From positions 1 to 44,968 of the forward strand of contig JANNBJ010000043.1 of the NCBI GenBank assembly GCA_031385325.1: DNA of 44,968 bases, in the 5' to 3' direction. The position numbers and the translations under genes are program-made. The notes below the pieces were generated by a model that did no database searches, was not told the origin of the DNA, and saw only the letters and a list, made by a program, of their open reading frames with translations. Source of the stretch: SYFY01 sp031385325. GTDB taxonomy: Bacteria; Pseudomonadota; Gammaproteobacteria; Pseudomonadales; Azotimanducaceae. Within the stretch, counting starts at the first letter, position 1, and the number at the start of each line of letters is the position of its first letter. Positions 7,277 through 15,645 of the stretch are shown here, one piece after another.

Positions 7277-8338
7277 ATGACCGCCCGCCCCCAGGCAAAG
7301 CAGCAGGTAAAACAAACAGGTAGCCCAGCCAGCGCGCCAGATGCTGAAGCCGGCATCACTGTGGGTGGTTTGTCGCTCGAGAACATATTCGCGTTGGTGC
7401 AGGTGGATTTTTCCGCCGTCAACGCACTGATCCCCAGACGGCTGACCTCAGACGTCGAAATGGTGGAAAAGATCGGTGCCTACATCATCGACAGCGGCGG
7501 CAAGCGGCTGCGACCTCTGCTGGTGCTGCTGACTGCCCGATTGTTGAATTACGCAGGTCAAGACCACGTCAAGCTGGCCGCGGTCATCGAGTTCCTGCAT
7601 ACCGCTACGCTGTTGCACGATGATGTGGTGGACCACTCTGCTCTCCGGCGCGGACGTTCTACCGCGAACGCCATCTGGGGCAATGCACCCAGCGTACTGG
7701 TCGGCGATTTTCTCTACAGCCGGGCTTTCCAGCTCATGGTCGAACTTGACCGGATGAAGATCCTGGAAATCCTGTCCACCGCCACCAACACGATTGCCGA
7801 AGGCGAAGTCCAGCAACTGGCAAACATCGGCAAACTGTCGGTCGATGAAACCGCCTATCGAGAGACGATTCGCTGCAAGACCGCACTGCTGTTTGAAGCA
7901 GCCACCCATACCGCCGCACAGTTGTGCACCCTTGATACCGATCACACCGAGACGCTGCGCCTGTTCGGGTTGCACTTTGGCATGGCGTACCAGCTGGTGG
8001 ACGACTGCCTGGACTACATGAGCGATGCAGCCACCATGGGCAAGAATGCCGGCGATGATCTGGCCGAAGGCAAGTTGACCCTGCCATTGATCCACTCCCT
8101 GGGAGCAGCCAGCAGCGCTGATCGCGAGGTGCTGGTGGATGGACTGCGCCGTGGCAATGCTTCTGCCCTACCGGAGGTACTTGCCATTCTTCAGCGCACC
8201 GGATCGATCGCCTATGCCCAGGACGCCGCTCTGCGGGAGTCACAACTTGCCCTGAGGTTACTGGAGTCACTGCCTGCAGGACCCGCTCGTCATGCTCTCA
8301 GTGAACTCACCCGCCACTGCACGAAACGACTGCGCTGA
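7277..8338 (+). CDS. ispB: octaprenyl/polyprenyl diphosphate synthase
   Basis: Trans-prenyltransferase that extends farnesyl diphosphate with IPP to make the ubiquinone side chain. 353 residues. The first aspartate-rich motif is 'DDVVD' (115-119), the second 'DDCLD' (242-246), and 'GGKRLRP' (74-80) binds IPP. Residues flanking the first motif are small, as in long-chain enzymes; the exact chain length cannot be read. About 30 Gln/Ala/Pro-rich residues precede the start seen in E. coli IspB (323 residues); the ATG at 7277 has 'GAGAGGAG' just upstream, so the extension seems genuinely translated. Divergent from rplU-rpmA, the classic arrangement. Confidence 0.94.
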   Translation: MTARPQAKQQVKQTGSPASAPDAEAGITVGGLSLENIFALVQVDFSAVNALIPRRLTSDVEMVEKIGAYIIDSGGKRLRPLLVLLTARLLNYAGQDHVKLAAVIEFLHTATLLHDDVVDHSALRRGRSTANAIWGNAPSVLVGDFLYSRAFQLMVELDRMKILEILSTATNTIAEGEVQQLANIGKLSVDETAYRETIRCKTALLFEAATHTAAQLCTLDTDHTETLRLFGLHFGMAYQLVDDCLDYMSDAATMGKNAGDDLAEGKLTLPLIHSLGAASSADREVLVDGLRRGNASALPEVLAILQRTGSIAYAQDAALRESQLALRLLESLPAGPARHALSELTRHCTKRLR

Positions 8339-8429
8339 ACACTCAGTCTGCTGACAGCACCGGAATTTCATGACCCCTGGTTCTGGATATCAGCGTTTAA
8401 AGGGACGCGTGCGCGGCGATTTGACCGCC

Positions 8430-9875
8430 ATGTTTCGTTTCGTCGTTTTCGGTCTGCTGGCCACGGCTGCGACAGACACGATCGCACAAGAACTGGTGTT
8501 TCATCCTTGTCCTCAGGCTGGCAGTGGTGGCGCCCAAGTCCTGCAAGCCGAGTGCGCCGTGCTTGAGGTTCCGCTTGATCCGGCTTCACCGACAGGCCTG
8601 ACACTTGAACTGGCAGTGACCCGCTTGGCGGGTAGCGCTCGCCCGCCCCTCAAAGATGCGCTGATCGCCATCAACGGTGGACCCGGTGGATCGTCGCGTG
8701 ACTTGCTGGTGGATCTGGGCCAGGCACTGACAACCGTCGCGGGCGAACGCGATGTCATCGTCGTCGACCAACGAGGCACCGGGGGGTCGGCAAGACTGAA
8801 GTGTGACGGCCCGGATTCAACAGCTGTCGAACCCAGTACCGCTGCCACCGAATCGCTTGTTCGCCAGTGCCTTGCGGCGCTACCCCACGACCCTCGCTTT
8901 TTCACCACCAGCGTTGCCATCAACGACCTGGAGATTTTGCGAGACTCGCTCGGACTCGAAACCTGGACCATGTATGGCGTGTCCTATGGGACGCGTGTCG
9001 CCTTGCACTACACACGGCGCCATCCGGATCGGGTCCGCGCCCTCATCGTTGATGGCATCGTCCCAACGGGGCTGATATTGGGCGCCAATGTACTGCACAA
9101 CAGCGAGGCGGCATTCAACGCGCTCGATATGCGATGCCAGCAGAATCCAGAATGCTCTGCCGCCTTCGGCCAGCTGCGGCCAAAACTCGAACAACTAAAG
9201 GATAAGCTGAAAGTCCCGCAAACGGTGGAACTGCCACACCCGGTAACCGGCGAATCAACCAGCATCCCGCTCACCTATGAACACGTGGCTGCAACGACAC
9301 GGTTATTGCTCTATGCCCCGGAGACCATGGCGACCATTCCCTTCATGATCGATGAAGCGCTCGCTGGCCATTTCCTTCCCCTCGCCGCCCAATCGATTCT
9401 CGCTCTGGAAACTGTCACCGAGTCCATCGCTGATGGCATGCACAATGCAGTGGTGTGTACTGAGGACGTACCTTTTTTCGGCGCCGCAGAAGCAGATCGT
9501 GCAGCACTTGAGCGTACGTATCTCGGTGCCAGCATGATCGAGACGCTGACAACCGTCTGCGCAATCTGGCCGAAAGGTGTACTGGATCCTGATCTGCATA
9601 CGCGTTTCGACTCTTCAGTCCCAACCTTGATTCTCTCAGGCCAACTGGATCCGATTACACCGCCAGCTTATGGCGATCGTTTGCTGAAACAATTTTCGCA
9701 CCGTCAACATCTGGTCGCCCAGGGCCAGGGCCACGGTGTGCTCTCTCGGGGTTGCATGCCGCGACTAGCCGCGGGATTTGTATCCGACCCTTTGAACCAC
9801 AACATCGATTCACACTGTCTGGATCAGAGCCCGCCAACACCTATTTTCCTCAACAGTCTTGGACCAACGCCATGA
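8430..9875 (+). CDS. exported alpha/beta hydrolase, TAP-like (S33 peptidase family)
   Basis: Predicted secreted serine hydrolase, 481 residues from the ATG at 8430, which begins a signal peptide ('MFRFVVFGLLATAATDTIAQ'). The oxyanion region 'AINGGPGGSS', the nucleophile elbow 'GVSYGTR' (Ser185), 'LILSGQLDPITPP' (acid) and 'GQGHGV' (His) form the triad, and the spacing with the late TAP-like C-terminal domain matches tripeptidyl aminopeptidase/proline iminopeptidase relatives. Several cysteines fit periplasmic disulfides. An upstream ATG at 8370 would bury the signal peptide. The stop overlaps the next ATG (ATGA), so it is coupled to the ABC exporter genes; substrate unknown. Confidence 0.86.
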   Translation: MFRFVVFGLLATAATDTIAQELVFHPCPQAGSGGAQVLQAECAVLEVPLDPASPTGLTLELAVTRLAGSARPPLKDALIAINGGPGGSSRDLLVDLGQALTTVAGERDVIVVDQRGTGGSARLKCDGPDSTAVEPSTAATESLVRQCLAALPHDPRFFTTSVAINDLEILRDSLGLETWTMYGVSYGTRVALHYTRRHPDRVRALIVDGIVPTGLILGANVLHNSEAAFNALDMRCQQNPECSAAFGQLRPKLEQLKDKLKVPQTVELPHPVTGESTSIPLTYEHVAATTRLLLYAPETMATIPFMIDEALAGHFLPLAAQSILALETVTESIADGMHNAVVCTEDVPFFGAAEADRAALERTYLGASMIETLTTVCAIWPKGVLDPDLHTRFDSSVPTLILSGQLDPITPPAYGDRLLKQFSHRQHLVAQGQGHGVLSRGCMPRLAAGFVSDPLNHNIDSHCLDQSPPTPIFLNSLGPTP

Positions 9876-10603
9876 TCAAGGTGGCTGGCCTGTGCAAGAA
9901 ATTCGGTGACGTGATCGCCGTCGACAACGTTTCATTCGTTGCTGACGACGGCAGAGTCACAGCGCTGCTGGGGCCAAACGGTGCTGGCAAGTCGACCACG
10001 CTCCGTATTCTCGCGGCCGTCCTGAGCGCCGATTCCGGCTCAGCCACGATCAATGGCCACGAGGTGAAGACCGCACCGGATCTGGTTCGGGCATCCATTG
10101 GTGTCCTGCCCCATAACGCTGGTGTCTATGCTCGCCTCAGCGCTCGCGAGAACATCCGTTATTACGGCCGTTTGCAGGGACTATCCGGTGATTCGCTGGA
10201 ACAACGCATCGACGATCTGCTTGATCAGCTGGAGATGCGACCATTTGCAGACCGTCGGACGCTCGGCTTTTCGCAGGGCCAGAAGGTCAAGGTCGCGCTG
10301 GCTCGCGCGCTGGTGCACGATCCAAAACACGTACTGCTCGACGAACCCACCAATGGACTGGACGTCATGGCCACACGCGCCCTGCGCGATATCGTGCATG
10401 GATTGCGTAGAGCCGGCTGTTGCGTGCTGTTTTCCAGCCACATCATGCAGGAGGTCGAGAACGTCTGTGATGATGTCGTGATCATCAGCGGTGGCCGCGT
10501 CCGTTACGCTGGCACACTTGGCAATCTCAGAATAGCCGCCGGATCCGCCGATCTGGAAGAAGCATTCGTGATTCTTGCGGACCTCAAGGACACGTCGGCG
10601 TGA
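9872..10603 (+). CDS. ABC transporter ATP-binding protein, NatA-like
   Basis: Cytoplasmic ATPase of an ABC-2 type exporter, 243 residues from the ATG at 9872. Walker A 'GPNGAGKST' (34-42), signature 'FSQGQ' (133-137, in place of LSGGQ, common in NatA-type proteins), Walker B 'HVLLDEPTNGLD' (153-164) and the switch histidine in 'LFSSHIMQEVE'. Its start overlaps the hydrolase stop (ATGA) and its stop overlaps the permease start (GTGA). It should pair with the permease that follows. NatAB in Bacillus exports Na+; whether that holds here is unknown. Confidence 0.93.
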   Translation: MIKVAGLCKKFGDVIAVDNVSFVADDGRVTALLGPNGAGKSTTLRILAAVLSADSGSATINGHEVKTAPDLVRASIGVLPHNAGVYARLSARENIRYYGRLQGLSGDSLEQRIDDLLDQLEMRPFADRRTLGFSQGQKVKVALARALVHDPKHVLLDEPTNGLDVMATRALRDIVHGLRRAGCCVLFSSHIMQEVENVCDDVVIISGGRVRYAGTLGNLRIAAGSADLEEAFVILADLKDTSA

Positions 10604-11781
10604 GTGCGTTTGTCACGGTTCTGGCGAAAGAGTGCATCGACAATCTGCGTGATCGTCGAACGCTGATCTCGACGTTTTCACTTGCCTTGCTCGGCCCGAT
10701 CATCCTGGTCGGCATGATGAGCTTCATTCTGGATCGTGCGCTCGGCGAACAGGACGACGCCATTGCCTTCTCACTGGTCGGCGCAAACAGCGCACCCGGG
10801 CTGGTCGACTGGCTGAATCAACAGAATTACGAAATCAAGGACATCGAATTAAACGCTGATACCGATCCGAGGACGCTGGTCACTTCGGGTGACAATGAAG
10901 TCGTGCTCATCATCCCTGCAAATTACGCCGAGCGGTTTACCGCTGGCCAGATGACAACGTTCACCATCGTCTACGACTCTTCGGAGCTGGGCTCTGCCTC
11001 GCGCCGAGCGAATCAACTCGAACGTGCGCTCAACAGTTATTCCAGAACCATCGGTGTGCTCCGTTTGCAGCTGCGCGGCATCGATCCGCAGTTGATGCAG
11101 CCCATCCTGGTGAACGAACTGGATGTGGCGTCGTCCGCCGAGCGCGCCCTGGCCATACTGTCCATGGTGCCTTACTTCATCCTGCTGGTAGCCTTCATGG
11201 GCGGGTTTTATCTCGCGATCGATACGACAACCGGAGAACGTGAACACGGATCGCTCGAACCCCTCTTGTCACAACCTGTCTCACGCGCCTCGCTGGTGCT
11301 CGGCAAGATCGGCGCAACCTGCGTGTTTGCGTCGGCAAGTCTGCTGTTGCTACTCGCAGGTTTTTACTTCGCACTGCCGCTGGTTCCGCTCCAGCGAATC
11401 GGTCTGGCGCTGGACGTCTCGCTCGGCAATTTCGTGATGATCTTTCTGCTCATGACGCCGTTGATCTGGTTTGCCGGTGCACTCCTCACCGTCGTCGCCT
11501 CGTTTGCCAAGACCTACAAGGAAGCGCAGACGTACTTGTCGTTCCTCATCATGGTGCCAACCGTGCCGATCATTTTTACCCAGCTGACAGGGGTTGAGGC
11601 GAGCCTGTGGATGATGCTCGTGCCGAGCCTCGGTCAATCGCTGCTGATCCAGGATTTCCTCACGAATGAGCCCGTGGCCGGCACCTATCTGCTGCTCTCG
11701 GCACTGTCCACCAGCGTACTGGCTGCGTTACTCACCCGCCTCGCAATCGGCATATACAAGCGCGAGCAGATCCTCGGCTAA
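10600..11781 (+). CDS. ABC-2 type permease, NatB-like
   Basis: Inner-membrane half of the exporter, 393 residues, GTG start overlapping the ATPase stop by 4 bp. One membrane segment near residues 22-45, then a long extracytoplasmic domain (about 50-180), then five or six segments to the C-terminus. The motif 'TTGEREHGSLEPLLSQPVSR' is the conserved coupling region of NatB/ABC-2 permeases. It ends the three-gene unit; the palindromes that follow probably terminate it. The exported substrate is not known; linkage to an exported peptidase-like hydrolase hints at a peptide or toxic compound (inference). Confidence 0.92.
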   Translation: MSAFVTVLAKECIDNLRDRRTLISTFSLALLGPIILVGMMSFILDRALGEQDDAIAFSLVGANSAPGLVDWLNQQNYEIKDIELNADTDPRTLVTSGDNEVVLIIPANYAERFTAGQMTTFTIVYDSSELGSASRRANQLERALNSYSRTIGVLRLQLRGIDPQLMQPILVNELDVASSAERALAILSMVPYFILLVAFMGGFYLAIDTTTGEREHGSLEPLLSQPVSRASLVLGKIGATCVFASASLLLLLAGFYFALPLVPLQRIGLALDVSLGNFVMIFLLMTPLIWFAGALLTVVASFAKTYKEAQTYLSFLIMVPTVPIIFTQLTGVEASLWMMLVPSLGQSLLIQDFLTNEPVAGTYLLLSALSTSVLAALLTRLAIGIYKREQILG

Positions 11782-11793
11782 GTTAGCTCTGAT

Positions 11794-11853
11794 CAAGTCG
11801 CTGTAGCGACTTCCTGAGGTCCAAGCAAGTCGCTGTAGCGACTTGCTGAGGTC
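11794..11853. repeat. pair of 28-bp direct repeats, each a palindrome
   Basis: Copies at 11794-11821 and 11826-11853, 27 of 28 bases alike, period 32. Each contains aagtcgct-gt-agcgactt; in the second copy the arms extend to 11 bp (11824-11834 with 11837-11847). They follow the ABC permease stop directly. They may act as terminators or be mobile palindromic units. Confidence 0.93.
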
Positions 11854-11969
11854 GGAACACTTCGTGTTCCTCGCCCTACTCTTCAAAAAGAGGCCCTGCG
11901 TTTTACGCATGAAAAATGGTGGTGCATCCCTGCACCACAAAGGAATGTCTGATTAATCAGACATTCCTT
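11854..11969. repeat. series of three further hairpins between convergent genes
   Basis: Hairpins: ggaacac/gtgttcc (11854-11870, 3-nt loop); gtggtgca/tgcaccac (11919-11938, 4-nt loop); and a perfect 30-bp palindrome (11940-11969) centred on TTAA. The last overlaps the stop codon of the PPOX gene, so that gene's final codons are part of the palindrome. With the pair upstream this makes five palindromes in 176 bp. The segment 11906-11938 recurs at 27657-27689. Confidence 0.92.
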
Positions 11970-12378
11970 AACGAATCACAGCAGTGACCCGTTCGGGTCG
12001 AATCCGAAGAATCACCCGTTTTTCTTTGATTATCCAAGCTGCGAGATCCGGCGGTTGTTGATAGCCGGTGCCTTGAATTGCATCGAACACAGCCTTGGTT
12101 GCGGGCACCAGATTGTCTCGCTGAATCGACGCCACACCTTCGATGGCAACAAAGTTGAATGGCTCGGCATTGGTGATTATGCAGAGGTTCACGCGCGAAT
12201 CCCCGGCAATGCTTTTGACCTTGAACCGGTCGCCGGGTGTACTGACCACCAGTTCGTCACCTTCGCGGGCGTAGGCAATGACTGAGCTGACGGGTCCGCC
12301 GCGTTTGCGTAGGGTGGTCAGGATCGCCCACCGATGGTCGGATATGAACGCATCCCAAACCGGGTTATCGGAAATCAT
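11968..12378 (-). CDS. PPOX-family (pyridoxamine 5'-phosphate oxidase-like) flavin or F420 protein
   Basis: 136 residues, a single split-barrel domain. 'WAILTTLRKRGGPVSSVIAYAREGDELVVSTPGDRFKVKSIAGD' is the typical start of the F420/FMN-binding PPOX group (only short parts quoted as motif: LTTLRKRGGP and DRFKVKSI). These small proteins bind FMN, heme or F420, and most act as reductases; the cofactor here cannot be decided. Its stop codon lies in a 30-bp palindrome and a second palindrome array lies just upstream of its start, so the gene is an island between two repeat arrays. It is convergent to the ABC unit. Confidence 0.82.
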   Translation of the reverse strand: MISDNPVWDAFISDHRWAILTTLRKRGGPVSSVIAYAREGDELVVSTPGDRFKVKSIAGDSRVNLCIITNAEPFNFVAIEGVASIQRDNLVPATKAVFDAIQGTGYQQPPDLAAWIIKEKRVILRIRPERVTAVIR

Positions 12379-12417
12379 CTGTACTCCTCAAGGATGGAAA
12401 ACTCTTCGCAGCTTGCT

Positions 12418-12565
12418 GAAAAAGTCCTTTCCTGGACTTTTTCGCAGTCGCGGTCTGCGACCGCTCACGCCAAATCCAGCATTTTCATGCTGGATTTGCG
12501 GACCGGCCATCCCTGGCCGGTCTAACAGGTTGCTTTTTCAGCAACCTGTCAGTGGACTGACCACT
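12418..12565. repeat. array of six consecutive hairpins
   Basis: Stems: 12418-12443 (10 bp, gaaaaagtcc/ggactttttc), 12450-12464 (6 bp), 12471-12498 (11 bp), 12501-12522 (9 bp, gaccggcca/tggccggtc), 12525-12549 (10 bp, acaggttgct/agcaacctgt) and 12551-12565 (5 bp). The outer parts are also inverted copies of one another: ttgctgaaaaag at 12413-12424 and its complement at 12532-12543, so the whole block has terminal inverted repeats. It lies between the PPOX start and the CoA-transferase stop and could be a small non-autonomous palindromic element that also terminates transcription. Confidence 0.93.
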
Positions 12566-12605
12566 TGATCAGCCAATCGATGCGACTGATGCTTAGTGGA
12601 CCGGT

Positions 12606-13805
12606 TCAAACCTTGCCAGACACCGCACCACTCGTTACCAGGTCGGCAATTTCGTCATCGCGCCAACCAAATTCGCGCAGGACGTCCCCGGAATCTGCGC
12701 CCACATCCGAGGCGCGCTTGGGCGGTTTCTTGGCTTCATCGCCAACAAAGATCGGACTGTTGATCGTATATCGATAATCTTCACCTGGATCGCCAGTTGG
12801 AATCACATAGTCGTTGGCAACCACCTGTGGGTCATTGATGACCTGGCCCATGGGTGTCGCCTTGCCATACGTGACATCGGCCGCATCCAGCCGACGACAG
12901 ACTTCGTCAACCGTGAAGCCGCCTATCGCCTCCTGCAAGAGTGCGATCAGTTCCATCCGATTGCGCATCGCCGCGCGAAGATCTAGAAATCGTACATCGG
13001 TGCGCAGATCTTCTCGATCAAGTGCCGTGCAGATCTTGGGCCATTCCTTGCCGGGATTGACGGCAGCCAGGACGATGAAGAAACCATCGGATGATTGATA
13101 AACACCAGTGAACGGGTTGTGCCAGCCTTTTTCCTGTTTGTGTCGACCCAGATCATTGCCGGCAATCACTCCCTGCAACGCCATGCCGTTGCCCCAGACG
13201 CCATTGGCCAACAAGGAAGTCGACACATAACCGCCTTTGCCGGTCACCGCGCGCCGATACAAACCGGTCATGATCGCACCGTACAAGGCGACCGCTGTTG
13301 CGTGATCACCCATACCTGGGGACGCGTTCTGTGGTGGCCCACCTTGGGCGCGAATGAACTCCATCAGCCCACTGCGCCCCCACCACGCGGTCACATCAAA
13401 GGCACGACGACCGACTTCGGGACCGCGTGTGCCGTAACCTGTGATGTGTGCAAATATCAGTCGTGGATTGATCTCACGCAGGCGCTCAAATTCAAGTTCA
13501 TACTTTTCCAGCGCCGGTTGGAGGAAGTTGGTGGTCAACACATCCGCCTTTTCGATCAACCGATGCATCACCTGACGACCGTCGGCCAGAGCAAGGTCGA
13601 GGCAGAGACTGCGCTTGTTTCGAGACGTCAATTGCCAGTGGTAAGGGACCGGATAGGGGCCAACCAGCGTGCGGTAGCCATCACCTCCCGGCGGCTCGAT
13701 CTTGATCACCCTCGCACCGAAGTCCGCCATGATCGTGGCCGCTCCGGGGCCAGCCAGAAAGCTTGCCGCGTCGATTACCGTTATGTCTTCCAGCAGATAG
13801 GTCAT
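12606..13805 (-). CDS. CaiB/BaiF family (family III) CoA-transferase
   Basis: Transfers CoA between a CoA thioester and a carboxylic acid, cytoplasmic. 399 residues, usual for the family. N-terminal 'AASFLAGPGAATIMADFGARVIKIEPP' contains the conserved G-P..LADxGAxVIKIE pattern; 'SRNKRSLCLDLA' and 'HITGYGTRGPE' are further family motifs. The catalytic Asp is probably D167 in 'PGMGDH'. The acceptor acid cannot be named. Single gene on the minus strand, 201 bp from the divergent TerB gene, with an AGGG before the ATG. Paralogue of the gene at 14452, but the two are not close copies. Confidence 0.92.
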   Translation of the reverse strand: MTYLLEDITVIDAASFLAGPGAATIMADFGARVIKIEPPGGDGYRTLVGPYPVPYHWQLTSRNKRSLCLDLALADGRQVMHRLIEKADVLTTNFLQPALEKYELEFERLREINPRLIFAHITGYGTRGPEVGRRAFDVTAWWGRSGLMEFIRAQGGPPQNASPGMGDHATAVALYGAIMTGLYRRAVTGKGGYVSTSLLANGVWGNGMALQGVIAGNDLGRHKQEKGWHNPFTGVYQSSDGFFIVLAAVNPGKEWPKICTALDREDLRTDVRFLDLRAAMRNRMELIALLQEAIGGFTVDEVCRRLDAADVTYGKATPMGQVINDPQVVANDYVIPTGDPGEDYRYTINSPIFVGDEAKKPPKRASDVGADSGDVLREFGWRDDEIADLVTSGAVSGKV

Positions 13806-14006
13806 GTCCGCAGCCCTGGTAGTTGGAAAGGCTGCCAGTCACTGTCGGCAGCAATGAGAACTTACTGACTCCGGGAAACGGGCACAACTCCCACGGCTGG
13901 CACAGGAAAGGAGTCAGCGCAAAACCAGGAGACGCGAATCGCCATCTATTCGTCGCACGCACGGTCCTCTGATACTCTACGCCTGATAAACCAAAGGGAG
14001 CGATCG

Positions 14007-14438
14007 ATGGCTTTGGCGGATCTGGCGAAGGTGCTGAAAATTTTCGGTGGTTCCGAGCCCACCCCTGAAGAACGTGCGGACCTGGCCAAGGAGGTCATGC
14101 TGATGGTGCTCGCTCGTGCCACGGCAGCCGATACCAATATCAAACAGATCGAAGTCGACACCGTACGCCGAGTGCTCAAGACTTATACCAATACCGATTT
14201 CGCCAGCTCCGATATTCGGGTTGCAGCGAGCACCGCGCTCTACGAAAAGGCACCGCTTGATCGCTATGTTTCATCGGCCGCGCGCAAGCTGGATACCGCA
14301 GCACGGCTCGCCATCGCCCATGCCTTGAAGGAAGTCGTGCACTCCGATTCTCGCGTCAGTGACCACGAAATCAGCTTCTTCAACAACATCGTGAACGCGC
14401 TGGATCTGACTCCCGCCCAACTGATGGGCATCGAGTAA
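14007..14438 (+). CDS. TerB-like family protein
   Basis: 143 residues, all-helical, with the TerB-type acidic helix pairs: 'EERADLAKEVMLMVLARATAADTNIKQIEVDTVRR' region (residues about 18-52) and 'HSDSRVSDHEISFFNNIVNALDL' near the end. TerB domains bind metal ions and occur in tellurite-resistance and stress systems; a short solitary one like this is of unknown role. A GGGAG 6 nt before the ATG supports the start, and a GATACT at 13970-13975 may be a -10. The next gene follows after 13 bp, so the two are probably cotranscribed. Confidence 0.8.
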   Translation: MALADLAKVLKIFGGSEPTPEERADLAKEVMLMVLARATAADTNIKQIEVDTVRRVLKTYTNTDFASSDIRVAASTALYEKAPLDRYVSSAARKLDTAARLAIAHALKEVVHSDSRVSDHEISFFNNIVNALDLTPAQLMGIE

Positions 14439-14451
14439 TCAGGTAGTCCCC

Positions 14452-15645
14452 ATGCAGGCTCTGGCCGGTCTTCGAATCCTGGACTTTACACAGGTGCTGG
14501 CCGGTCCGTTTGCAACACAGCAGCTGGCGGGCCTCGGTGCGCACGTCATCAAGATCGAAACCATCGGTACCGGCGACATGACCCGCGGCGGACTGCTGCG
14601 AGACGAACACGGCCAGACCGCACCTTCGTTCACCACCTGCAATATTGGCAAGCACAGTATCGCCATCGATCTGAAAGATCCGCGTGGCGTTGCAATCATC
14701 AAACGACTGATCCCCGACTGTGATGTGCTGGTCGAGAATTTCAAGCCAGGGGTCATGGCCCGCTTGGGTTTCGACTATGACGTCGTGCGCGAACTGCGGC
14801 CCGACATTATTTACTGTTCGATCTCTGGATATGGTCAAACCGGTCCAGCCGCAGAACAACCGGCTTTTGACGGCGCCATTCAGGCCGCATCTGGAATGAT
14901 GAGCATCACCGGGCATGCTGAAACCGGCCCGGTTCGTACCGGCTTTTTTGCTGTCGACATGTCAACGGCGTTGAACGCAGCATTTGCCATCAGCGCTGCC
15001 TTGTTACGTCGCCAAAGAACTGGTGAAGGGCAACGTCTGGATGTGTCAATGCTGGACACGGCCATGATGATGATCGCTCCACAGATGTCCGCTTATCTGG
15101 CGAATGGCATCCTCCCAGACCTGCTCGGCAATCGTTCGCCAACCCGGCAACCTACGGCCAACGTCTTTAGCACCGCCGATGGTTACATTCAGATCGCGGC
15201 GCTGAGCGAACGGCATGTACAGGGCCTGTTCGACCTGCTCGGTCTGGCGGAATTTTCCGTCCGCTTCCCCGATACCAAATCACGCATCGCCAACAATCCG
15301 CACATTACCGAGGCGCTGAATGCGGCGTTGTCCCAACGCACCACGGCTGCGTGGCAGATTGCCCTGATCAACGCCGGCATACCGGTTGCGCGGGTTCGAA
15401 GTCTTGATGCAGTCGCCCTGGATGAACAACTCGCCACCAGATTGTCGATACAGGCCGTGCCGGTCATCAATGGCGAAGTAGCAACAGTAAAAACCGTCGT
15501 CGCCAGTCACTGCGCACTCAGCGACTCGCCTACCGTACAAGGCGCCGCACCAGCGCTTGGGGAACACACCAATGAGATCATGCAACTCGCCGGTTATTCC
15601 ACTGTACAAATCGCCGGCTTGCGAACTGCTGGTGTGATTGCCTGA
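14452..15645 (+). CDS. CaiB/BaiF family (family III) CoA-transferase
   Basis: 397 residues. 'DFTQVLAGPFATQQLAGLGAHVIKIE' region (residues 11-36) and 'VENFKPGVMARLGFDYD' (94-110) are hallmark motifs; 'SGYGQTGP' follows; the catalytic aspartate is D169 in 'RTGFFAVDMS', at the same number as in formyl-CoA transferase. Sequence is closer to the L-carnitine/succinyl-CoA mesaconate type than the paralogue at 12606, judged by eye only. Located 13 bp after the TerB-like gene. The stop is adjacent to the convergent stop of the FAD oxidoreductase gene (no gap). Confidence 0.93.
   Translation: MQALAGLRILDFTQVLAGPFATQQLAGLGAHVIKIETIGTGDMTRGGLLRDEHGQTAPSFTTCNIGKHSIAIDLKDPRGVAIIKRLIPDCDVLVENFKPGVMARLGFDYDVVRELRPDIIYCSISGYGQTGPAAEQPAFDGAIQAASGMMSITGHAETGPVRTGFFAVDMSTALNAAFAISAALLRRQRTGEGQRLDVSMLDTAMMMIAPQMSAYLANGILPDLLGNRSPTRQPTANVFSTADGYIQIAALSERHVQGLFDLLGLAEFSVRFPDTKSRIANNPHITEALNAALSQRTTAAWQIALINAGIPVARVRSLDAVALDEQLATRLSIQAVPVINGEVATVKTVVASHCALSDSPTVQGAAPALGEHTNEIMQLAGYSTVQIAGLRTAGVIA

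Noticed and set aside
11794..11853. CRISPR-like direct repeats
   Set aside because: Only two copies with a 4-bp gap, no spacers of normal length and no cas genes; they are palindromic intergenic units.
12606..15645. Two CoA-transferase genes as a recent duplication
   Set aside because: The two proteins share only family motifs and differ widely elsewhere by eye, and they lie in opposite orientation; an ancient paralogy fits better.
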